34,926 nucleotides of DNA from positions 1 through 34,926 of the forward strand of contig CACJQX010000009.1 in assembly GCA_902595595.1 (NCBI GenBank). Reading direction: 5' to 3'. The notes under the pieces are model-generated. The model was given only the letters and a program-made list of their open reading frames with translations, had not been told where the DNA came from and did no database searches. Of this stretch, positions 8,792 to 19,157 are shown piece after piece. Source of the DNA: an uncultured Pelagibacteraceae bacterium (GTDB taxonomy: Bacteria > Pseudomonadota > Alphaproteobacteria > Pelagibacterales > Pelagibacteraceae). The position numbers were made by a program, and so were the translations under genes. Within the stretch, counting starts at the first letter, position 1. Each line of letters starts with the position of its first letter.

Positions 8792-11644
8792 ATGATGAAA
8801 AAGATAGTTATTAAGGGCGCTAAAGAACATAATTTGAAGAATGTTACTGTAGAGATTCCCAAAGACAAATTTGTGGTCATAACGGGTCTATCAGGTTCAG
8901 GAAAATCATCTTTAGCTTTTGATACAATCTATGCAGAGGGTCAGAGAAGGTATGTAGAGAGCTTATCTGCCTACGCACGTCAATTTTTAGATAAAATGAA
9001 AAAACCAAATGTTGATTTAATTGAAGGATTAAGTCCAGCTATTGCGATAGAGCAAAAAAATACTTCAAAAAACCCAAGATCTACTGTTGCAACTGTAACA
9101 GAAATTTATGATTACATGAGAGTATTATACGCTAGAGCAGGTATCCCCTACTCACCATTTACAGGTAAACCAATAACCTCACAAACAATTACACAAATAG
9201 TAGATTTAATTAAAAAATTACCAAAAAAATCAACAATTTATATATATGCACCAGTAGTGAGAGGTCGTAAAGGTGAATATAAAAAAGATATTTTAAGTTA
9301 CAAAAGAAGAGGTTTTAGAAAAATTAAAATTGATAATGTTTTATACGATATTGAAAAATCACCTAATCTAGATAAAAAACTTAAACATGATATTTCAGTC
9401 TTAGTCGATAGAATAGTTTTAAATTCAAAACTTGGAAACAGATTAGCAGAAAGTATCGAAACAGCTGTAAATTTAGCAAACGGTTTAGTTTTTGTAGAAT
9501 ATGAAGATGAAACACTTCCTCAAAAATTTAGAAAACTTGAAAAATTAATTTACTCAACCAAATTTGCTTGCCCTGAGAGTGGTTTTACAATTGAGGAAAT
9601 TGAGCCAAGACTTTTTTCATTTAATAGTCCCTATGGGGCTTGTGAAGAGTGTGAAGGAATTGGAATGAAACTAAATGTTGATCCAAATTTAGTTGTTCCT
9701 GATGAAAGAAAAAGTTTAGCTGATGGAGCAATTGAACCATGGTCAAAATCAACCACATTATATTATGCTCAAACTTTAGCGTCTTTAGCAAAACATTATG
9801 GTTTTTCTTTAGATGAAAAATGGAAAAAATTACCAAAAAAAATTAAAGATATTATTCTTTATGGTTCAGATGAAGATGAGATTAAATTTAATTATGATGA
9901 CGGTTATGAAAAATATTCTTATAAAAAAACTTTTGAAGGTGTAATTAATAATCTTGAAAGAAGATTTTTAGAGTCTGATAGCGAATGGAAAAGAGAAGCT
10001 ATTGCTGAATATCAATCCGACACTGCATGTGAGGCATGTAATGGTGACAGATTAAAAGAAGAGGCATTATGTGTTAAAATCAATGATCTTAATATTAGTG
10101 AAGTAACAAAAAAATCTATTTTAGATGCAGCAGAATGGTTTAAAAACTTAGAAAATAACCTCGATAAAAGACAATTTAAAATTGCTGAACATGTTTTAAA
10201 AGAAATAAATGAAAGATTAAATTTCTTACTTAATGTTGGTTTAGACTATTTAACACTGTCTAGAGAATCCGGAACTTTATCAGGTGGTGAAGCTCAAAGA
10301 ATAAGATTAGCTTCACAAATTGGATCTGGTTTGACAGGCGTATTATATGTGTTGGATGAACCTTCGATTGGTTTACACCAAAAAGATAATGTGAAGCTTA
10401 TTAATGCATTAAAAAGATTACGAGATCTTGGCAATACAGTCATTGTTGTTGAGCATGACACCGAGACAATGGAAAATGCAGATCATATTATTGATCTTGG
10501 CCCTGAAGCTGGAAGTAATGGAGGTCAGATAACAGCTCAAGGATCATATGAAGAAATTAAAAAAGATAAAAATAGTATTACTGGACAGTATCTTGCTAAT
10601 AAAAAAACAATTGAAATTCCAAAATCACGACGTTTAGCTAAAAATGGAAGGTTTGTAGAAATCAATGGTGCAAGTGGAAATAATTTAAATAACGTTAATC
10701 TTAAAATTCCAACTGGAACATTTACTTGTGTTACTGGTGTCTCAGGTAGTGGTAAATCTACTCTAATATTACAAACTCTATTTCACGCCTTAAATTTAAC
10801 TTTAAATAATAAAGCAAGAAAAGCACCCAAATCATTTAAAGGTTATAAGGGTGTAGAATTGATAGATAAAATAATTGATATCGACCAGTCTCCTATTGGT
10901 AGAACACCAAGATCAAATCCAGCAACATATACGGGTGCCTTTGGGCCTATTAGGGATTGGTTTACAAGCCTGCCTGAGTCTAAAACAAGAGGATATAAAC
11001 CAGGAAGATTTTCTTTTAATGTTAAAGGGGGCAGATGTGAAGCTTGTGAGGGTGATGGTGTAATCACATATGAAATGCATTTTTTACCTGATGTTTATAT
11101 TCAGTGTGATGAATGTAAGGGTACCAGGTACAATAGAGAAACCTTAGAAATTAAATTTAAAGGTAAAAGTATTGCTGATGTTTTGGATATGTCAGTTGAT
11201 GAAGGATGTGAGTATTTTGAAAATATATCTAATATAAAAACAAAATTATTAACTCTCAAAAAAGTTGGGTTGGGATATATAAAAATTGGTCAGCAAGCAA
11301 CTACATTATCAGGAGGTGAAGCACAACGAATTAAGCTTGCAAAAGAACTTTCAAAAAGATCAACGGGAAGAACAATGTATATCTTAGATGAACCAACCAC
11401 AGGTTTACATCAACATGATATTAAAAAACTTTTAGAGATACTTCATACATTTGTAAAACTTGGAAATACAGTAGTTGTCATTGAACATAATCTTGATGTT
11501 ATTAAAACAGCTGACTACATTGTGGATATGGGTCCTGAAGGTGGTGTAAAGGGTGGTAATATTGTCGCCGAAGGAAAACCGGAAGAAGTATGCAAAGTTA
11601 AAGAGAGTTATACTGGTCAATTTTTAAAACCTCTTTTAGCTTAA
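8792..11644 (+). CDS. uvrA: Excinuclease ABC subunit A
   Basis: UvrA recognises bulky DNA lesions with UvrB in nucleotide excision repair. The 950-residue protein has two ABC ATPase modules: N-terminal Walker [10 protein letters not shown] with signature [16 protein letters not shown], and C-terminal Walker [10 protein letters not shown] with signature [16 protein letters not shown]. Each is followed by a LDEP Walker B. The C-terminal zinc module is intact (CEAC...CDEC). The first zinc module reads C260-P-E-S263 then C284-x2-C287, so one cysteine is Ser; I recall the same CPxSG form in other alphaproteobacterial UvrAs. Two adjacent ATG codons stand at the start; either could be used. Divergent from ssb with an 88-bp gap. 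Confidence 0.97.
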   Translation: MMKKIVIKGAKEHNLKNVTVEIPKDKFVVITGLSGSGKSSLAFDTIYAEGQRRYVESLSAYARQFLDKMKKPNVDLIEGLSPAIAIEQKNTSKNPRSTVATVTEIYDYMRVLYARAGIPYSPFTGKPITSQTITQIVDLIKKLPKKSTIYIYAPVVRGRKGEYKKDILSYKRRGFRKIKIDNVLYDIEKSPNLDKKLKHDISVLVDRIVLNSKLGNRLAESIETAVNLANGLVFVEYEDETLPQKFRKLEKLIYSTKFACPESGFTIEEIEPRLFSFNSPYGACEECEGIGMKLNVDPNLVVPDERKSLADGAIEPWSKSTTLYYAQTLASLAKHYGFSLDEKWKKLPKKIKDIILYGSDEDEIKFNYDDGYEKYSYKKTFEGVINNLERRFLESDSEWKREAIAEYQSDTACEACNGDRLKEEALCVKINDLNISEVTKKSILDAAEWFKNLENNLDKRQFKIAEHVLKEINERLNFLLNVGLDYLTLSRESGTLSGGEAQRIRLASQIGSGLTGVLYVLDEPSIGLHQKDNVKLINALKRLRDLGNTVIVVEHDTETMENADHIIDLGPEAGSNGGQITAQGSYEEIKKDKNSITGQYLANKKTIEIPKSRRLAKNGRFVEINGASGNNLNNVNLKIPTGTFTCVTGVSGSGKSTLILQTLFHALNLTLNNKARKAPKSFKGYKGVELIDKIIDIDQSPIGRTPRSNPATYTGAFGPIRDWFTSLPESKTRGYKPGRFSFNVKGGRCEACEGDGVITYEMHFLPDVYIQCDECKGTRYNRETLEIKFKGKSIADVLDMSVDEGCEYFENISNIKTKLLTLKKVGLGYIKIGQQATTLSGGEAQRIKLAKELSKRSTGRTMYILDEPTTGLHQHDIKKLLEILHTFVKLGNTVVVIEHNLDVIKTADYIVDMGPEGGVKGGNIVAEGKPEEVCKVKESYTGQFLKPLLA

Positions 11645-11677
11645 ATTTAACAACTTAAAAATATTCAAAAATTAGTG

Positions 11678-11683
11678 TATAAT
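11678..11683 (+). promoter_or_regulatory. Candidate -10 element for the PuuD-like gene
   Basis: Perfect TATAAT with 10 bp between its last base and the ATG at 11694. Transcription would begin about 3-4 nt before the start codon, so the message would be nearly leaderless. No clear -35 hexamer is seen. The motif can arise by chance in AT-rich DNA. Confidence 0.35.
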
Positions 11684-11693
11684 TAAAAGAATC

Positions 11694-12296
11694 ATGAGTA
11701 GTTTATTATCATCATTATCAAAAACAGTGCATGCATCACTTGCGTTAGCAATTGTATTGTTTTTAGGGTTGTTTTATTTAAACGATGGAATTGCTTTTGA
11801 TACACTATTCTGGAGCTGGTTGTTTAGATACATTCATGTAATTGTTGCGATTATGTGGATTGGATTACTTTGGTATTTCAATTTTGTTCAAATTCCAAAT
11901 ATGGGAAAAATTCCAGATGATCAAAAACCAGCTATTGGTAAAGTAATAGCACCAGCTGCATTATTTTACTTTAGATGGGCTGCTGCATTAACTGTTCTTT
12001 CGGGTTTAATTCTGGCGCTACTTAATGGATATCTTCATGATGCAATGACTTTAAGTATTGGTTCAGGTGTACCAAAACATACTGCAATAGGTATTGGAAT
12101 GTGGCTAGGAATTATAATGGCATTTAATGTATGGTTTGTAATTTGGCCAAATCAGAAAAGAGCTTTGGGAATTGTTGAAAGTGATCCAGACACAAAAGCT
12201 AAATCTGCTAAAACAGCAATGTTATTTTCAAGAACTAATACTTTGTTATCTTTACCAATGCTGCTTTCTATGGTTGCAGCACAAAATATATTTTAA
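11694..12296 (+). CDS. PuuD-like (urate oxidase N-terminal type) membrane protein
   Basis: A 200-residue integral membrane protein with about five hydrophobic segments (near residues 15-30, 44-66, 92-111, 132-151 and 185-197). It resembles the N-terminal membrane domain of urate hydroxylase PuuD. The cues are the RYIHVIVAIMWIGLLWYFNF segment with His48, HTAIGIGMW with His129, and the FNVWFVIWPNQKR stretch. Full-length PuuD is longer and ends in a cytochrome c domain; no CxxCH is present here, so urate oxidation is not supported. A haem- or quinone-linked membrane role is possible but inferred. It stands alone, 49 bp after uvrA, and converges on aacS with 6 bp between stops. Confidence 0.7.
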   Translation: MSSLLSSLSKTVHASLALAIVLFLGLFYLNDGIAFDTLFWSWLFRYIHVIVAIMWIGLLWYFNFVQIPNMGKIPDDQKPAIGKVIAPAALFYFRWAAALTVLSGLILALLNGYLHDAMTLSIGSGVPKHTAIGIGMWLGIIMAFNVWFVIWPNQKRALGIVESDPDTKAKSAKTAMLFSRTNTLLSLPMLLSMVAAQNIF

Positions 12297-12302
12297 AAAA
12301 AA

Positions 12303-14264
12303 TTAAGATTGTAACTCTTTAATATTCTTGAATTGATTCAATGATTCAGGATTAGCTAAGGCCTCTTTATTTTTTATTTCATTTCCCTCAATTATATTTT
12401 TGACAGCTAATTCAACAATTTTACCACTTTTAGTTCTTGGTATATCGTTTATTTGAATTATTTTTCTTGGCACATGTCTAGGTGATGCATTTTTTCTAAT
12501 TTGTAATTTTAATTTTTTCATCAAGTCATCATCAAGTTGATATTTTGAATTTAAAATTACAAATAAAATTATACGAACATCGTTATCCCAAGATTGTCCA
12601 ACAACTAGAGACTCTTTAATTTCTTTAAACCGCTCTACTTCAGAGTAAATTTCAGCAGTGCCTAGTCTTACACCACCAGGATTTAAAGTTGTATCAGATC
12701 TACCTGATATTATTAATCCATTATTATTTGTTATTTGTGCGTAATCACCATGGTGCCATATATTTCTATATCTGTTAAAATAAGCTTTTTTAAATTTTAT
12801 ATCTTTATAATCATTCCAAAATTTTGAAGGCATAGACGGAAATGGATTAACACAAACCAATTCACCTTTTTGATTTAAAATTGACTTTCCTTTTTCATTA
12901 AATACTCGTACATCCATACCTAAACCTTTGCTTTGTATTTCTCCAGTATATACAGATTGGTATAAATTTCCTAAAACAAAACATGAAACAATATCTGTAC
13001 CTCCAGAAATAGATGCTAAATGAACATTTTTTTTTATATTCTTGTATACATATTTAAAACAATCTGATGATAATGGAGATCCAGTAGAGCAAATAGTTCT
13101 AAGTTTTTTTAACTCATAAACTTTCTTAAAATTTTTTCTTGTTTTTCTTAATGCATCAACATATTTAGCACTAACTCCAAATAAGGTTATATTTTCTTTA
13201 TTGGCTATTTTTAAAAGAAGATCTTCACGTTTATACATTGGAAAACCATCGAATAATACTATTGATGCTTTTGAGGCTAAAACTGAAATTAGCCAATTCC
13301 ACATCATCCATCCACATGTTGTAAAATAAAATACATTGTCATTTTCTTTAATATCACAATGCAATTGATGTTCTTTTAAATGCTGAATTAATACACCACC
13401 ATTTTTATGGCAAATACATTTAGGTTTACCTGTAGTACCGCTAGAATAAAGAATTGCTAAATCATGTTCAAAATCAAATTTAAGAAATTTAAATTTTGAA
13501 CCACTTTCCTGAACAATATTTCTCCAATAATGTGTTTTGATATTTTTGTATTTTGGAAGTTTTTTTAAATTTAGCTGACCAGGGTAAATAGATATAATTA
13601 CATGTTTTATAGAAGGAATTTTTTTTATTATTTCAGGAATTCTTTCTAAAATATTAATTTTTTTTCCATTGTAAAAATATTGATTAGTAACAATTAAAAT
13701 TTTTGGTTTAATTTGAGAAAATCTCTCAATAACACCATTAATACCAAAATCAGGTGAACAAGATGACCATATAGCTCCAATAGCAACGGTACCTAAAAAA
13801 GCCTCTACAGTTTCAGGTATGTTTGGCATATAAGCTGCAATTCGGTCGTTTGATTTGATATTTAATTTTTTAAAATTATTTGAAATATTTTTTACATTTT
13901 TATTTAATTCACTCCAATTTCGTATTTCACGATAACCATTTTCACTAATAAAAGTAATTGCTTTCTCTTTTGTATTTTTTGAAAGTAAATTTTCACAAAA
14001 ATTTAATCTTGAATTTGGTAAAAAAGTATTTTTATAAAATTTTTTTGATTTTTTTACTTTAATGTTACTTTTAATACCTTTAACTTTTGAGTAATCCCAT
14101 ACACTACTCCAAAAATCACCTTGATTTTTAACTGACCAATCATGAATTTTTTTGAAATTTTCATTAAAATTTTTATTAAATCTTTTAGATATAAATTTTT
14201 CAAATTTAAATAAATTTGAATTTTTTTTTGTTTTACTGGATGGTTTCCATAATCTTATATTCAT
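12303..14264 (-). CDS. aacS: Acetoacetyl-CoA synthetase (acetoacetate--CoA ligase)
   Basis: A 653-residue adenylate-forming enzyme that activates acetoacetate to acetoacetyl-CoA with ATP, feeding ketone bodies into thiolase and central metabolism. The AMP-binding motif YSSGTTGKPKCI lies near residue 275, followed by FFTTCGWMMWNW-type sequence, the GRSDTTLNPGGVRLGT motif and the C-terminal PRTKSGKIVELAVKNII containing the catalytic lysine. The N-terminal region (WKPS, then DFWSSVWDYSKVKG) and the GGTDIVSCFVLGN block distinguish AacS from acetyl-CoA synthetase. The N-terminal 60 residues are unusually lysine/asparagine-rich. It lies 54 bp after secF on the same strand and has its own candidate -10, so separate transcription is likely. 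Confidence 0.9.
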   Translation of the reverse strand: MNIRLWKPSSKTKKNSNLFKFEKFISKRFNKNFNENFKKIHDWSVKNQGDFWSSVWDYSKVKGIKSNIKVKKSKKFYKNTFLPNSRLNFCENLLSKNTKEKAITFISENGYREIRNWSELNKNVKNISNNFKKLNIKSNDRIAAYMPNIPETVEAFLGTVAIGAIWSSCSPDFGINGVIERFSQIKPKILIVTNQYFYNGKKINILERIPEIIKKIPSIKHVIISIYPGQLNLKKLPKYKNIKTHYWRNIVQESGSKFKFLKFDFEHDLAILYSSGTTGKPKCICHKNGGVLIQHLKEHQLHCDIKENDNVFYFTTCGWMMWNWLISVLASKASIVLFDGFPMYKREDLLLKIANKENITLFGVSAKYVDALRKTRKNFKKVYELKKLRTICSTGSPLSSDCFKYVYKNIKKNVHLASISGGTDIVSCFVLGNLYQSVYTGEIQSKGLGMDVRVFNEKGKSILNQKGELVCVNPFPSMPSKFWNDYKDIKFKKAYFNRYRNIWHHGDYAQITNNNGLIISGRSDTTLNPGGVRLGTAEIYSEVERFKEIKESLVVGQSWDNDVRIILFVILNSKYQLDDDLMKKLKLQIRKNASPRHVPRKIIQINDIPRTKSGKIVELAVKNIIEGNEIKNKEALANPESLNQFKNIKELQS

Positions 14265-14270
14265 AAAATA

Positions 14271-14276
14271 ATTATA
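14271..14276 (-). promoter_or_regulatory. Candidate -10 element for aacS
   Basis: Perfect TATAAT on the minus strand, with only 6 bp between it and the aacS ATG at 14264. Transcription would start at or next to the A of ATG, implying a leaderless message. No good -35 is visible. Confidence 0.35.
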
Positions 14277-14318
14277 ATACTTTGGAATAATATAACGAAA
14301 ATTTAAAAATTTTAATTA

Positions 14319-15218
14319 TTAATTCAATTTATTTTGATCGTCTTCTCTCAAAACTGTTTTTTGAGAAACTCTTAGTCTCACTAAAACAGTGTTAGCTATA
14401 TAAATAGAAGAATAAGTTCCAAAAACAACACCAAGTATCATTGCTAGTGAAAAACCTTTTAATATTTCTCCGCCAAAAAAATATATTGCTAATAAAGCTA
14501 GCAAAGTAGTTGCAGATGTTATGATTGTTCTTGATAAAGTTTCATTAATTGAAATATTTGTTAATTCAAAAATTTTAATATCTGAATATTTTCTTAAATT
14601 TTCTCTTACACGATCGAAAATGACCACTGTATCATTCATAGAGTATCCTACTATTGTTAATACAGCTGCTATAATTGATAAGTTTATTTCTAAACTAAAT
14701 AGTGAAAAAACTCCCAGTGTTACAATTACATCATGAAATAAAGCTAGAATTGCACCTAGGCTAAATTGCCATTCAAATCTAATCCAAATGTAAATCAGCA
14801 TTAATGCTAATGACAAAGATATTGCTATTACCCCTGATTTTAATAATTCAGCACTAACTTTTGGACCAACATTTTCAACTCTTCTAAAATCATAATTGTT
14901 TCCAAAAGATTTATCTAAGTTAACTTTAATTTCTTCAATAATGTTATTCTTATTGTCTTTATTTTCAAATTTCACTAAAAAATCAGTATCATTACCAAAT
15001 TTCTTCACTGAGACATCTCCTAAATCCATTTGATTAAATCTATCTCTTAATGAACTTACATTTATTTTAGAATCTGAAGCTCTTAATTCAATTAAAGTAC
15101 CACCTTTGAAGTCTATACCAAAATTAAGCCCTTTAAATATTAACAGTAGTAATGAAACAACAATTAAAACTGATGAAAGTAAATTAAAGTGATTATAATA
15201 TTTATTAAAAGCAATCAT
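14319..15218 (-). CDS. secF: Protein translocase subunit SecF
   Basis: SecF works with SecD in the inner membrane, using the proton gradient to pull proteins through SecYEG and release them in the periplasm. The 299-residue protein has an N-terminal membrane segment with the FGIDFKGGT motif at about residues 33-41, a periplasmic domain, and five further membrane segments. These include the conserved VGYSMNDTVVIFDRVREN motif and a late FGTYSSIYIA stretch. Its ATG shares one base with the secD stop (TAATG), so translation is coupled. It is the last gene of the long operon that begins with dgt. Confidence 0.97.
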   Translation of the reverse strand: MIAFNKYYNHFNLLSSVLIVVSLLLLIFKGLNFGIDFKGGTLIELRASDSKINVSSLRDRFNQMDLGDVSVKKFGNDTDFLVKFENKDNKNNIIEEIKVNLDKSFGNNYDFRRVENVGPKVSAELLKSGVIAISLSLALMLIYIWIRFEWQFSLGAILALFHDVIVTLGVFSLFSLEINLSIIAAVLTIVGYSMNDTVVIFDRVRENLRKYSDIKIFELTNISINETLSRTIITSATTLLALLAIYFFGGEILKGFSLAMILGVVFGTYSSIYIANTVLVRLRVSQKTVLREDDQNKLN

Positions 15219-16771
15219 TAGATTAATTTTTCCTTATCTTTATTTCTTGATACATAAATACTAGTGAACAATCTTGCTATGAAATAGACTGAAAATAGTG
15301 TTGTAAATATTCCGACACCTAAGGTTACAGCAAAACCTTTGATTGGACCTGAGCCCATAAAAAACAAAATAATTGCAGCTAATAATGTGGTAATATTGGC
15401 ATCTAAAATTGCTGTTCTTGATTTTGTATAACCACCGTTAAAAGCCAAAATATTATTAGTCTCATCTTTTAGCTCTTCTTTAATCCTCTCAAAAATTAAA
15501 ACATTTGCATCAACTGCCATACCTACAGTTAGGATAATTCCTGCAATACCAGGTAATGTTAAAGTAGCTTCAAATAAAGTTAAAACACCTAAAAGTATAA
15601 ACAAATTAACTATCAATGTTACATTGGTAATTAATCCGAAAATTTTATATTTTACGAACATAAAAATTATGACCAACATAAAACCTATTGCCAAAGCAAT
15701 CATTCCAGCATTAATTGAGTCTTGTCCAAGATCAGGTCCAACCGTTCTTTCTTCAATTATTTCTAATGGTGCTGGCAATGCTCCTGATCTTAATAATAAA
15801 GCTAGATCAGTTGCTGTTTGAAAAGTAAAGCCACCACTTATCTGACCAGAACCACTAGCAATCGTATCTCTAACTACAGGGGCACTAATAATTTTACCAT
15901 CTAAAACAATTGCTAATTGCTTTCCAATGCCGGTTGATGTCGCCTTACCAAACCTTTTTGCACCAACTCTATCTAAAGTAAATGAAACAATTGTTTGGTT
16001 AGCTTGAGTGTCCATTTTTGGTTGAGCATCAAGTAAGTTTTCACCACTAATTATAATTCTTTTACTAACTGTGGCTTCTTCTAGGCCATTTTCAAATTTT
16101 AACTTTTCAACACCAAAACGATCATTTTCATCATTTGTTACAAAACGAAAAGTAAGGTTTGCAGTTTTACCAAGTAATGATTTTATTCTCATTGGATCAT
16201 CTAATCCTGGAAGCTCTACTAAAATTCTGTTATTTCCTCTTTTAAGTATGTTGGGTTCATTAGTTCCAACCTCATCTACCCTTCTTCTTACAATTTCTAT
16301 AGCTTGATCTTGAGAAGAAGTTTTAAGTTTAATTAAACCCTGTCTTGAAAAATTAACTTTTAAATTTAACCCTGTATCTTCAATTTCTAACTGATGTGAT
16401 TTAAATCTTGGGTAATAAGGGTTAAGGTCACTATTTTCGTCCTGAAACACATCTAAGACAGATTGCTTATCTTTATCTGTTACATTAAAAAAAATGGTCT
16501 GATTATCTATTTTAATATTGTTGATTTTAATATTTTTTTCTTTGAAGTAATTTCTAATTGTCGTTGTTAGGTTTTGTAATTTTTGTTCTATTACAGGTTC
16601 ATTATCAATTTCAAGTAATAGATATGATCCACCTTGAAGGTCCAATCCTAGATTAATTTTTTTATCAAAAAAATCATCATCAAATTTAAAAAGATTTGAT
16701 GAAGCAATTAAAATAAATAAAACTGAAAAAAGAGTTATAAATAAAATTCTTAACTTAGAGAAATAAAGCAC
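15218..16771 (-). CDS. secD: Protein translocase subunit SecD
   Basis: SecD is the larger partner of the SecDF translocation motor. The 517-residue protein starts with one membrane segment and the signature NLGLDLQGGSYLLLEI. A periplasmic P1 domain follows (including RRVDEVGTNEPNILKRGNNRI and LPGLDDPMRIKSLLG), then five C-terminal membrane segments. These contain the GIILTVGMAVDANVLIFERIKEE motif that holds the conserved Asp of the proton path. Length is slightly below the E. coli protein (about 615), with a shorter periplasmic region, usual for alphaproteobacteria. It follows yajC by 14 bp and overlaps secF by one base. Confidence 0.97.
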   Translation of the reverse strand: MLYFSKLRILFITLFSVLFILIASSNLFKFDDDFFDKKINLGLDLQGGSYLLLEIDNEPVIEQKLQNLTTTIRNYFKEKNIKINNIKIDNQTIFFNVTDKDKQSVLDVFQDENSDLNPYYPRFKSHQLEIEDTGLNLKVNFSRQGLIKLKTSSQDQAIEIVRRRVDEVGTNEPNILKRGNNRILVELPGLDDPMRIKSLLGKTANLTFRFVTNDENDRFGVEKLKFENGLEEATVSKRIIISGENLLDAQPKMDTQANQTIVSFTLDRVGAKRFGKATSTGIGKQLAIVLDGKIISAPVVRDTIASGSGQISGGFTFQTATDLALLLRSGALPAPLEIIEERTVGPDLGQDSINAGMIALAIGFMLVIIFMFVKYKIFGLITNVTLIVNLFILLGVLTLFEATLTLPGIAGIILTVGMAVDANVLIFERIKEELKDETNNILAFNGGYTKSRTAILDANITTLLAAIILFFMGSGPIKGFAVTLGVGIFTTLFSVYFIARLFTSIYVSRNKDKEKLI

Positions 16772-16785
16772 TTAACTAAAAATAA

Positions 16786-17079
16786 TTATTTTTTAACTTC
16801 TTGTGTATTTGTATTAACAAGACTTTGAATACCAGTTGATTTAACTATCTCAACTTTAACGTTTTCAGCAATTTCTACTTCAACTTTATCATTGTCTATA
16901 AGCCTCTCCACTGTACCTGTAATTCCACCAGAAGTAACAACCTTGTCACCTCTCTTAAGGCTTTCAACCATTGCTTTGTGCTCTTTAACTTTTTTTTGCT
17001 GTGGTCTGATTAAGAAAAAATAAAAAATAACAAAAATTAAAATTAACGGTATAAATTGTCCTATTCCTGAGCCTTCCAT
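16786..17079 (-). CDS. yajC: Preprotein translocase accessory protein YajC
   Basis: A 97-residue protein with one membrane segment at about residues 8-25 (FIPLILIFVIFYFFLIRPQ). The diagnostic RPQQKKVKEH motif follows, and then a small soluble domain with KRGDKVVTSGGITGTV. YajC binds SecDF and is usually encoded just before it, as here (14-bp gap to secD). A strong Shine-Dalgarno sequence, AAGGAG on the minus strand at 17089-17084, stands four bases before the ATG and fixes the start. This is one of the better ribosome sites in the window, where most genes lack one. A 55-bp gap separates it from serS. Confidence 0.95.
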   Translation of the reverse strand: MEGSGIGQFIPLILIFVIFYFFLIRPQQKKVKEHKAMVESLKRGDKVVTSGGITGTVERLIDNDKVEVEIAENVKVEIVKSTGIQSLVNTNTQEVKK

Positions 17080-17134
17080 AAATCTCCTTATAAATTATGT
17101 GAATACTTATACTATCTGTGTAATTAAAACAACT

Positions 17135-18394
17135 TTATTTAGCTGAAATCAATTCCAAATTATTCATATACGGTCGCAGTACTTTAGGAACAATAATCGA
17201 ACCATCTTTTTGTTGATAGTTTTCTAATACAGCAATTAAAGTTCTACCCACAGCTAAGCCACTTCCATTTAATGTTCCAACAAAAACAGTTTCCTTGTTT
17301 TTATTTTTATATCTTGATTTCATTCTTTGTGCCTGAAATGTTGAACAAGAAGAGCATGATGATATTTCACGATACTTGTTTTCTGATGGTAACCACACTT
17401 CAATATCATAAGTTTTTTCTGCACTAAATCCCATATCACCTGAACATAAAATTACTTTTCTATAAGGTAACTCAAGCTTATCAAGAATATCTGTTGCGCA
17501 GTTCGTCATTCGCTCTAATTCTTCTAGGCAATTTTCTTTTTCTACAATACTAACCATCTCAACCTTATAAAATTGATGCTGCCTAATCATTCCTTTAGTA
17601 TCTTTTCCATAACTGCCGGCTTCTTTTCTAAAACAAGGTGTTGAGGCAACAAATCTCATTGGTAAATCTTTTTGGTCTACAATTTTATCTTTAACAATGT
17701 TTGTTAAAATTACTTCAGCAGTTGGAATTAAAAATTTTCTATCAGATCCTTCATCAAATTTTATTTCAAATTGATCGTTTTCAAATTTTGGTAATTGGCC
17801 TGTTCCATACATTGTATTATCAGAGGCAATCAACGGAGGTGAAATCTCTTGATAACCATTTTTAACAATATGAGTATCTAGCATAAAGTTAGATAAAGCT
17901 CGTTCTAGTAATGCTAACTCTTTTTTAACAAATACAAATCTTGATCCAGTTGTTTTTGTTGCAAGATCAAAATCAAGCATACCTAAATTTTCTCCAAGTT
18001 CGTAGTGAGATTTGGGTTTAAAATCAAATTCAGGAACTTCACCTGCTTTTAAAACTTCCACATTGTCATTTTCATCTTTTCCATTTGGAACATCCTGATG
18101 AGGTATGTTTGGTATACTTGATAAAATGTTATCTAATTCAGTTTTAGTATTTTTTTGTTGTTCGGTAATTTTTTCTAATTCAGTAGAGATTTCTTTAGAT
18201 TTTTTGAATAAACTTTCATCTTTAGATTTTGAAATATCTTTTTTTTCTTTTTCTAAATTTTCTTTCTTTTGAATTAAATCTCTATTTAATTCATCAAGCT
18301 TTTTTAAATTATTAAAATCAATTTTAACTGAACGCTTTTCAAGATCTTTTTCAAATTTTGAATAGTCTTTTCTAATTTCTTTTAAATTATGCAT
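17135..18394 (-). CDS. serS: Seryl-tRNA synthetase
   Basis: Class II aminoacyl-tRNA synthetase that charges tRNA-Ser (and tRNA-Sec where present). The 419-residue protein begins with a long antiparallel coiled-coil arm (about residues 25-105, very Lys/Glu-rich) that grips the tRNA variable arm. The catalytic domain carries the class II motifs: [20 protein letters not shown] (motif 2 with its Arg) and [14 protein letters not shown] (motif 3 Arg). The [14 protein letters not shown] serine-site segment lies between them. The start overlaps the tatC end by 8 bases, so it is coupled to the tat genes in one operon. Confidence 0.97.
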   Translation of the reverse strand: MHNLKEIRKDYSKFEKDLEKRSVKIDFNNLKKLDELNRDLIQKKENLEKEKKDISKSKDESLFKKSKEISTELEKITEQQKNTKTELDNILSSIPNIPHQDVPNGKDENDNVEVLKAGEVPEFDFKPKSHYELGENLGMLDFDLATKTTGSRFVFVKKELALLERALSNFMLDTHIVKNGYQEISPPLIASDNTMYGTGQLPKFENDQFEIKFDEGSDRKFLIPTAEVILTNIVKDKIVDQKDLPMRFVASTPCFRKEAGSYGKDTKGMIRQHQFYKVEMVSIVEKENCLEELERMTNCATDILDKLELPYRKVILCSGDMGFSAEKTYDIEVWLPSENKYREISSCSSCSTFQAQRMKSRYKNKNKETVFVGTLNGSGLAVGRTLIAVLENYQQKDGSIIVPKVLRPYMNNLELISAK

Positions 18395-19157
18395 CAGTCT
18401 TTTCTAAATTTTTGTTTTCTATAAATTTTACTGAAAATATTGATAATTCATATAAAATTAATAAAGGAATAGCTAAACCTATTTGAGTAATTGGATCTGG
18501 TGGTGTAAGCAATGCAGCAGCAGCAAATATAATTACTACAACATACTTTCTTCTTTCTTTTAGAAATTGACTGTCAACAACACCTATTCTGGCTAACAAA
18601 CTTAAGACTATAGGTAGTTGGAAACTTATTCCAAATGCGAAAATTAACTTCATAACAAGTGACAAGTATTCATTTACTTTGGCTTCTAATTGAATTGGTA
18701 AATTTGTAGACATCCCTGTACTTTCGAATGATAAAAAGAATTTAATAGCTAGAGGCATTATCAAATAGTAAACAAGCATACCTCCCAAAAAGAAAAGAAT
18801 CGGTGTTAAGATAAGGTATGGAAGTATAGCAACTTTTTCATGTTTATATAAACCTGGGGCAATAAATTTCCATATTTGCATTAGAATAAATGGACAGGTC
18901 ACGAAAAAAGCTGTGAAAAAGGATACCTTAATATAGGTTAAAAAAGTTTCTTGTAATGCTGTAAAAATAAGCCTTCTATCAGATCCATCATCTTTTACCG
19001 CTTGAGCAAAAGGATCAACTAAAAAACCGTAGATGTGTTCTGCAAAAATATAACAAATAACAAAAAAGATTATTAGAAATATAAAACTATGTATTAATCT
19101 TTTTCTTAGTTCTGTTAGATGGCTAACAAATCCACCTTCATTTTCTTCATTGCTCAT
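18387..19157 (-). CDS. tatC: Sec-independent protein translocase subunit TatC
   Basis: TatC is the multi-span core of the twin-arginine translocase and binds the RR signal of folded substrates. The 256-residue protein has the N-terminal [12 protein letters not shown] motif, six predicted membrane segments, the [10 protein letters not shown] segment, and the conserved APGLYKHEK loop. The conserved Glu follows in the latter, and a late TPPDPITQ motif is present. Length is typical. It overlaps tatB by 11 bases upstream and serS by 8 bases downstream, which implies coordinated translation. A possible substrate in this window is the RR-leader M48 protease at 2503-3330. Confidence 0.96.
   Translation of the reverse strand: MSNEENEGGFVSHLTELRKRLIHSFIFLIIFFVICYIFAEHIYGFLVDPFAQAVKDDGSDRRLIFTALQETFLTYIKVSFFTAFFVTCPFILMQIWKFIAPGLYKHEKVAILPYLILTPILFFLGGMLVYYLIMPLAIKFFLSFESTGMSTNLPIQLEAKVNEYLSLVMKLIFAFGISFQLPIVLSLLARIGVVDSQFLKERRKYVVVIIFAAAALLTPPDPITQIGLAIPLLILYELSIFSVKFIENKNLEKTDA

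Noticed and set aside
9569..9652. UvrA first zinc module with Ser in place of one Cys as a new loss
   Set aside because: To my knowledge CPxSG is the usual alphaproteobacterial form, so it is not specific to this genome; unlike Tgt it is not counted as unusual.
10843..11067. Opposing and out-of-frame open frames within uvrA
   Set aside because: They lie wholly within a well-supported UvrA coding region and resemble no protein family.
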